NCBI GenBank assembly: GCA_963703335.1
Contig: OY969812.1
Location: forward strand, 1,612,001 to 1,676,000
DNA from: VRUE01 sp963703335
Lineage (GTDB): Bacteria > Actinomycetota > Thermoleophilia > Solirubrobacterales > 70-9
DNA length: 64,000 bases
Direction: 5' to 3'
The position numbers and the translations under genes are program-made. Below are positions 58,427 through 64,000 of the stretch, in pieces. Under the pieces are notes generated by a model. It worked only from the letters and a program-made list of their open reading frames with translations, was not told the origin of the DNA and did no database searches. The stretch's first letter is position 1; every line of letters starts with the position of its first letter.

Positions 58427-59941
58427 CTAACGCAACAGCTCGATATCGCTGACCTCGACCTGGTAGCGACCGGCCTGATCGCGCGCTTCGGAGGCCTTGT
58501 TGAACCAGATCAGGAAGTAGCGGGAGGGGGAGGGGACTGTTAGGTCGATCTCCTCTGTGGTGGAGGCGTTGACGGCGATGCCGACCGGTTCGCCCCATTC
58601 GGCGAGTTCTTCGGGCGGTCCGGAGTCGGTGGCGAAGATCTGGGCGTCCCAGCCGGGGGTTGGGCTGCGCACGATCATCTTGGCCGGCTTCGCGGGGGCG
58701 CTGGTGGTGACGTAGATGCCGACGCCGGGATCCGGGCCGGTCTTGGTGCCGGCGAAGACGTCGGAGTCGTAGTGCTCGGTTTCCCAGGCGGTGCCGGTCG
58801 GATCGCCGTCGGCGGCCAGTTCGACCTTGCTGCCCACCTCTTCGCCGTCGCCCTGTGGGTCGTAGTCGGTTGCCGAGTCGATCGAGAGGGGCTTGCCCTT
58901 GTCCTTGTTGGCGCCACCGCCACCGAGATCGCCGCTCGAAATCACGAACACGACAAGGAGGATGCCGCCGACGATCACCAAGAGACCGATGATCGCCGCC
59001 CAGTTGCGCCGCCCTCGCCCGGAGAGCTTGCGCTTCGGCGGCGGCACCGCGTCGAGCACGCTGGTCGCCTCGCCGGTGGTCGAGCCGGCCCGCGCTGCCT
59101 CCACCTCCAGCGCGGTCGAGAGGTCGTCGATCATCTCGCCGACCCGCTGGTAGCGCTCGGCTGGGTCCTTGGCGGTCGAGCGCTCTACCACGAGGGCGAC
59201 GGCGGCGGAGACCTCGGGCCGACGGCGCTGCACGTCGGGCAGCTCCTCGTTGACGTGCTTCATCGCCACGCCGACTTGGCTGTCGGCGGAGAAAGGGACC
59301 TGGCCGACCAGCATCTCGTAGAGGACGACGCCGAGCGAGTAGATGTCGCTGCGGGGATCGACTTTGTGGCCCATCGCCTGCTCAGGGGCGACGTAGTCGG
59401 TGGTGCCGAGCACACGGCCCGTCGCCGTCATCCCGTCTTGCTCGAGCTGGCGCGAGATGCCGAAGTCAGTCAGCTTCGCCCGCCCCTCGGCGTCGATCAG
59501 GATGTTCTGCGGCTTGATGTCGCGATGGACCATGTTGCGGGCGTGGGCCATCGAGAGGCCGCGGGCGATCTCAATTGCGTAGGCGATCGCCTCCTGCGGC
59601 TCCAGCGCCCCGTCCCGGTTGATCCGTTGCTTAAGGGTTTCCCCCTCGACGTACTCGAAGACGATGTAAGGGTGACCGCCGTCCTCGCCGGCGTCGATCA
59701 CCGAGACCACGTTGGGGTGGGAGAGCTTGGCCACCGAGCGCGCCTCCTGGCGAAAGCGCTCCAGCTGGTCGGCCTGCTCGGACATCTCGCGGTGCATCAC
59801 CTTCACCGCCACCGGGCGGTCGAGCGTCTGGTCGCGGGCAAGGTAGACCGTCGACATGCCACCGCTGCCGAGCTTCGCCTCCAGCCGGTAGCGGCCGGAG
59901 AGCACAGTTCCGATCATCGCGCTGCTGGAGCGGGCTTCCAT
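58427..59941 (-). CDS. Serine/threonine kinase with extracytoplasmic discoidin-like domain
   Basis: This 504-aa protein has a kinase domain (LGSGGMSTVYLARD, Lys47, HRDIKPQN at 139-146, DFG at 159-161, APEQAMGHK) and a linker. One helix (about 318-341) leads to a C-terminal beta-rich domain (about 365-504) with TAWETEHYDSDVFAG and RYFLIWFNKASEARDQAGRYQVEVSDIELL. This resembles F5/8-type discoidin folds, such as those on some actinobacterial MurJ kinase-binding partners, so it may bind a sugar polymer. PASTA repeats are absent. It is convergent with ddl (one base apart). Confidence 0.92.
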   Translation of the reverse strand: MEARSSSAMIGTVLSGRYRLEAKLGSGGMSTVYLARDQTLDRPVAVKVMHREMSEQADQLERFRQEARSVAKLSHPNVVSVIDAGEDGGHPYIVFEYVEGETLKQRINRDGALEPQEAIAYAIEIARGLSMAHARNMVHRDIKPQNILIDAEGRAKLTDFGISRQLEQDGMTATGRVLGTTDYVAPEQAMGHKVDPRSDIYSLGVVLYEMLVGQVPFSADSQVGVAMKHVNEELPDVQRRRPEVSAAVALVVERSTAKDPAERYQRVGEMIDDLSTALEVEAARAGSTTGEATSVLDAVPPPKRKLSGRGRRNWAAIIGLLVIVGGILLVVFVISSGDLGGGGANKDKGKPLSIDSATDYDPQGDGEEVGSKVELAADGDPTGTAWETEHYDSDVFAGTKTGPDPGVGIYVTTSAPAKPAKMIVRSPTPGWDAQIFATDSGPPEELAEWGEPVGIAVNASTTEEIDLTVPSPSRYFLIWFNKASEARDQAGRYQVEVSDIELLR

Positions 59942-60952
<1,011 letters not shown>

Positions 60953-61024
60953 ATTTGGACTTGTTTCTCTTGGTTTGCAGGGAAATCCAAATCAATTCCA
61001 AATTTCTCCAAATTTTGGAATTAG
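60953..61024. promoter_or_regulatory. AT-rich repeat block between uppP and purM
   Basis: This 72-bp gap is far richer in A/T than its surroundings. It has three copies of TCCAAAT and an inverted pair AATTCCAAA (60994-61002) / TTTGGAATT (61014-61022), right after the uppP stop. It could serve as a weak terminator for uppP and a promoter or operator for purM. Confidence 0.5.
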
Positions 61025-61834
61025 CTAGCGTCGCAGTTTGACCAGCACCGCGGCGGCGAGGCCTGCCCGGTAGGCCGCATAAGGCCACAGCGCGCGATCT
61101 CGCTCGACCAACTTGATCAGGCGTTGGGAGGCGAGAGTCGAGGCGAAGGAGGCCGTGACGCCGAAGGCCATCGAGCGGCGCAGCTGTGGGGGGGCTCCAC
61201 GGCGCGCCAGACGCACGCCCTTGAGGCCGGTGGCTCCGACGATGATCGGCAGGGCGATCGTGCGCGAGAGCAGGTTGGCCTGGTCGCGCGAGAAGCGCCG
61301 CCAGCGGGCGGCGGCAAGGGTGATGCCGTTGCGGGAGATGCCTGGGGCCAGCGCACCCGCCTGGGCGACGCCGAGCGCCAGACCGTCGGCTGCGCCTGCC
61401 TCACCTCGTCCGCGCAGCTGGGGCCGCGTGTCGCCCACCACCATCGCCGCCGCGCCGGCGAGTAGGCCGAAGGCGGTGGCGCGCGGTCCGCCGAGGCGCT
61501 GCTCGATCGGCCGCTCGAACTTGTAGCCGACTATCGCCGCGGGCAGGAACGAGAGAGCCAGGACAACGGCGCCGCGCAGGTCAAAGGCGCGCAGCTCTTC
61601 GGCGATCAGGCGGCGCTGGCCGACGATCAGGGCGGCCGCGGCGCCGGCGTGAAGCGCCACCTCGAAGCTCTTGCGCACCTCCGGGTCGATCTCCTCCCAG
61701 TCCCAACCGGCCAGCCAGGGGACGAGAACGATGTGGGCTGAGCTGGAGACCGGCAGCAGCTCCGCCGGGCCCTGGACGATGCCAAGCGCCAGTGCGCGCC
61801 CGGCGGGAATCCGTCCTTCGCCGCCGCCGCTCAA
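61025..61834 (-). CDS. uppP: Undecaprenyl-diphosphatase UppP (BacA)
   Basis: This 269-aa polytopic protein has the two family motifs, here GIVQGPAELLPVSSSAHIVL (residues 18-37) and APGISRNGITLAAAR. The usual (E/Q)GxTE is QGPAE here and PGxSRSG is PGISRNG, so both motifs vary slightly but keep the catalytic Glu, Ser and Arg. It recycles the lipid carrier for peptidoglycan synthesis. The start at 61834 overlaps the DedA stop by 4 nt. Confidence 0.92.
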   Translation of the reverse strand: MSGGGEGRIPAGRALALGIVQGPAELLPVSSSAHIVLVPWLAGWDWEEIDPEVRKSFEVALHAGAAAALIVGQRRLIAEELRAFDLRGAVVLALSFLPAAIVGYKFERPIEQRLGGPRATAFGLLAGAAAMVVGDTRPQLRGRGEAGAADGLALGVAQAGALAPGISRNGITLAAARWRRFSRDQANLLSRTIALPIIVGATGLKGVRLARRGAPPQLRRSMAFGVTASFASTLASQRLIKLVERDRALWPYAAYRAGLAAAVLVKLRR

Positions 61835-62565
61835 ACGCTCGTCGTGCGGGCCGGCTCCGCGGCGGGCGTCGAGTCGTCCTCTTCCTCGCCGGCCCCGCCT
61901 TTGCGCCGCCGTTTCACGATCAGGTAGATCGCCCCGCCGACGATCGCAGCCAGCACCACGTAGTCGAAGTAACCGAGCTTGTGGCGCCAGTCCTCCCAGT
62001 TATCGCCGACGCTCTGGCCGATCAAGGCCAACATCAGCACCCAGGGGATACAGCCTGCGAGGGTGTAGACGGTGAAGCGCCAGAACGGCATCTTCGCCAC
62101 CCCGGCGGGGAGCGAGATGAAGGTGCGGACGATCGGCAGCATCCGCGAGAAGAAGACGGTTGCGGCGCCGTAGCGCTCGAACCAGTCGTCGGCCCACTTG
62201 AGATGTTTGGGACTGATGTGGATCAGCTTGTTGCGCTCCAGCAGGTCGAGCCGGCCGTAGTAGCCGACCGCGTAGGCGATCCAGGAGCCGACGAGGTTGC
62301 CGAGCACGCCGGCGGTGACGATCCCGAACATCGTCAGTTCGCCTTCGGAGACGCTGAAGCCGGCGAAGAGCATGATCGCCTCGCTGGGCACCGGAATGCA
62401 GGCCGACTCGAGCGCCATCAGCAGGAAGACCGCGCCGACACCGGCGGAGCCGATGAAGTCGGTGGCGACGTTGACGATCGGGTCGACGATCTTGTCGGTG
62501 ACGCTGGCGAAGAGGAAGAGAGGCATTCGTGAAGCGGAGATTGTAGGCGGGAAGCCAGGCAGCAT
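61831..62565 (-). CDS. DedA-family membrane protein
   Basis: This 244-aa protein has the DedA/SNARE-associated pattern: ALESACIPVPSEAIMLFAGF, GVLGNLVGSWIAYAVGYYGR, and FFSRMLPIVRTFISLPAGVAKMPFWRFTVYTLAGCIPW (the conserved R and the G-PAG loop). The C-terminus is Lys/Glu-rich. Some DedA proteins flip undecaprenyl phosphate back across the membrane, which fits its coupling to uppP. An internal ATG at 62526 (MPLFLF) is an alternative start. Confidence 0.92.
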   Translation of the reverse strand: MLPGFPPTISASRMPLFLFASVTDKIVDPIVNVATDFIGSAGVGAVFLLMALESACIPVPSEAIMLFAGFSVSEGELTMFGIVTAGVLGNLVGSWIAYAVGYYGRLDLLERNKLIHISPKHLKWADDWFERYGAATVFFSRMLPIVRTFISLPAGVAKMPFWRFTVYTLAGCIPWVLMLALIGQSVGDNWEDWRHKLGYFDYVVLAAIVGGAIYLIVKRRRKGGAGEEEDDSTPAAEPARTTSV

Positions 62566-62583
62566 CTAAACTCGCCACGTTCC

Positions 62584-64000
62584 ATGCGCCGTCTGAACCA
62601 TCCCGTCTACCGCAACCGGGTCCTCCAGGTATGCGCTGATGCGATCCTCGTCGCGCTCTCCTTCTACCTGGCGTTCCGGCTGCGCTTCCTCGACGACCCG
62701 CATGGCCTGCCGGACCGCTACGCGACGCTCTTCGCCCAGTCGGTCGGCTTCGTCGTCGCCGGCAAGCTGATCGTCTTCGCCGCCTTCGGCATGTACCAGA
62801 AGTGGTGGCGCTACGTCAGCGGCCGCGACTTCCTGCTGATCGTCCGCGCCGTCACCGTCGCGAGCGCGATCCTCGTTGTCGCCTTCACGGTGCTGCGGCC
62901 CTTCGCCCACAATTTGCCGCGCTCGGTCGCAGTGATGGATTTCTTGCTCACCCTGATGCTGATCACCGGGGCGCGACTGGCGGTGCGCCTGATCGTTGAA
63001 CGGCCCTCGCGTTCGGCCCGCGTCCCCAAGCACAGGGTGCTCGTGATCGGCGCCGGCTCGGGCGGCCAGATGGTGGTCCGCGAGCTGCAGCTCAATCCAG
63101 ATCTCGGAGCCACCGCGATCGGCTTCCTCGACGATGACCCGCGCAAGCGCGGCATGCGCATGCTCGGCCTCAAGGTCCTGGGCTCGACCAAGCAGATCGA
63201 CAAGGTCCTCGACGAGACCCAGCCCGACGAGGTGGTGATCGCGATTCCGTCGGCTCCCGGCACGCTGCGGGCCAAGGTCGTTACTGCCTGCCGCGATCGG
63301 GAGATTCGCGTCCGCACCCTGCCGACGGTGTTCGAGCTGCTGCGCGGCGGCGTACAGCTCAACAAGCAGCTGCGTGAGGTGCGGGTCGAGGACGTGCTCG
63401 GCCGCGACCCGATCGTGCGCGAGCTCGACCGGGTCGGCGCCTACCTGCGCGACCGCATCGTCCTCGTCACCGGCGCCGGCGGTTCGATCGGTTCCGAGCT
63501 CTGCCGCCAGATCGCCCAGGTCAAACCGCGGCTGCTGGTGATGCTCGACCACGCCGAGGACAACCTCTTCCAGATCGACCGCGAAATGGTCGAGGAGCGC
63601 CATTTCACCAACGTCGAGTCGGTGCTCGCCGACTGCAAGGAGCCGGGCCGGATGCTGGAGACGATGCAGCGCTTCAAGCCCAGTGTCGTCTTCCACGCCG
63701 CCGCCTACAAGCACGTGCCGCTGATGGAGGCCAACCCGCTCGAGGCGGTGCGCAACAACGCGATCGCGACCCGGATCACGGCCGAGACCGCCGCCGCCTC
63801 CAACGTCGAGCGCTTCGTACTGATCTCAACCGACAAGGCGGTCAACCCGAAAACCGTGATGGGGGCCTCGAAGGCGATGGCCGAGTGGATCGTCGAGTCG
63901 GCCGGCCGCAAGCATCCGGGGACCCGCTTCGCCAGCGTCCGCTTCGGCAACGTGCTCGCCTCCTCGGGCAGCGTCGTGCCGATCTTCCGCAGCCAGATCG
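62584..64000 (+). CDS. Membrane-bound nucleotide-sugar 4,6-dehydratase (CapD/PglF type), partial
   Basis: The frame starts with ATG at 62584 and runs off the right edge (472 codons seen). Residues 1-140 hold about four helices (FYLAFRLRFL, FVVAGKLIVFAAFGMY). A first Rossmann domain follows (VLVIGAGSGGQMVVREL), then the catalytic SDR domain with VTGAGGSIGSELCRQI, VFHAAAYKHVPLMEANP and STDKAVNPKTVMGASKAMAE. The last segment has the Met-x3-Lys variant of the SDR active site seen in PglF/FlaA1/WbpM. It makes a 4-keto-6-deoxy sugar nucleotide for surface glycans. Confidence 0.93.
   Translation, partial: MRRLNHPVYRNRVLQVCADAILVALSFYLAFRLRFLDDPHGLPDRYATLFAQSVGFVVAGKLIVFAAFGMYQKWWRYVSGRDFLLIVRAVTVASAILVVAFTVLRPFAHNLPRSVAVMDFLLTLMLITGARLAVRLIVERPSRSARVPKHRVLVIGAGSGGQMVVRELQLNPDLGATAIGFLDDDPRKRGMRMLGLKVLGSTKQIDKVLDETQPDEVVIAIPSAPGTLRAKVVTACRDREIRVRTLPTVFELLRGGVQLNKQLREVRVEDVLGRDPIVRELDRVGAYLRDRIVLVTGAGGSIGSELCRQIAQVKPRLLVMLDHAEDNLFQIDREMVEERHFTNVESVLADCKEPGRMLETMQRFKPSVVFHAAAYKHVPLMEANPLEAVRNNAIATRITAETAAASNVERFVLISTDKAVNPKTVMGASKAMAEWIVESAGRKHPGTRFASVRFGNVLASSGSVVPIFRSQI

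Overview
This is a high-GC bacterial chromosome segment spanning the replication origin of what looks like an actinobacterium. The evidence is an mce cluster, FHA/PP2C/RodA/PBP/PknB cell-division genes close to dnaA, many GTG/TTG starts, and a GyrA intein of the mycobacterial type. Three features are unlike Mycobacterium or Streptomyces: a cytochrome bc complex with split cytochrome b and a fused cytochrome c, a long-form GyrB of 809 aa, and a siroheme-decarboxylase-like gene in the heme operon. My best guess is a deep branch such as Thermoleophilia/Solirubrobacterales; this is inference from gene content, not a phylogeny.

Layout. 1-8.3 kb: tail of an MCE operon (minus strand), a large MMPL/RND transporter, and two paralogous exported proteins of unknown function flanking it. 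8.3-10.7 kb: tRNA-Lys, tatA-tatC with a membrane-anchored partner, and a small zinc-ribbon protein. 10.7-18.5 kb: one long minus-strand operon hemB - fused ahbA/ahbB-like gene - hemL - small unknown - Rieske - cytochrome b - cytochrome b/c fusion - menG - polyprenyl synthase. It joins tetrapyrrole synthesis to the menaquinol:cytochrome c oxidoreductase and its quinone. 18.7-29.1 kb: ABC exporter, cyclotransferase-like protein, YmdB phosphodiesterase, membrane glycosyltransferase, alkaline-phosphatase-superfamily enzyme, aminotransferase, a first D-Ala-D-Ala ligase-like gene, a bifunctional-nuclease-domain protein and tRNA-Ile. 29.2-30.7 kb: a lower-GC restriction-modification island (BglII/BstYI-type endonuclease, small winged-helix-like protein, MT-A70 methyltransferase). 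30.8-46 kb: origin region parB-parA-rsmG-jag-yidC-yidD-rnpA-rpmH (minus) | dnaA-oriC-dnaN-recF-dciA-like-gyrB-gyrA (plus), with one parS site at the rnpA/yidD junction. 46-49.1 kb: vapBC-type toxin-antitoxin, HNH nuclease, pheA and an exported CARDB-like protein. 49.2-58.4 kb: kinase, FhaA, FhaB, PP2C, RodA/FtsW, PBP, PASTA kinase and a second Ddl. 58.4-64 kb: another kinase, purM, uppP, DedA, and a nucleotide-sugar dehydratase cut by the window end.

The most unusual signal is two families of dispersed palindromic elements of about 80-115 bp (family A: 22804, 24025, 35395; family B: 22333, 25665, 33145). The long arms differ between copies but stay self-complementary, and the inner motifs are conserved. 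Several sit inside or at the edge of reading frames: one encodes the N-terminus of RsmG, and three lie in or at the ends of a single glycosyltransferase gene. They behave like protein-coding palindromic elements. Other notable items are two probable non-ATG/GTG/TTG starts (ATT for hemL, ATC for fhaA) with ideal Shine-Dalgarno spacing, a palindrome holding two AGATCT sites beside the methyltransferase start, and a switch from GAG to GAA glutamate codons in exported domains. No CRISPR array, IS transposase or rRNA gene was seen, and no gene-free stretch exceeds 300 bases.
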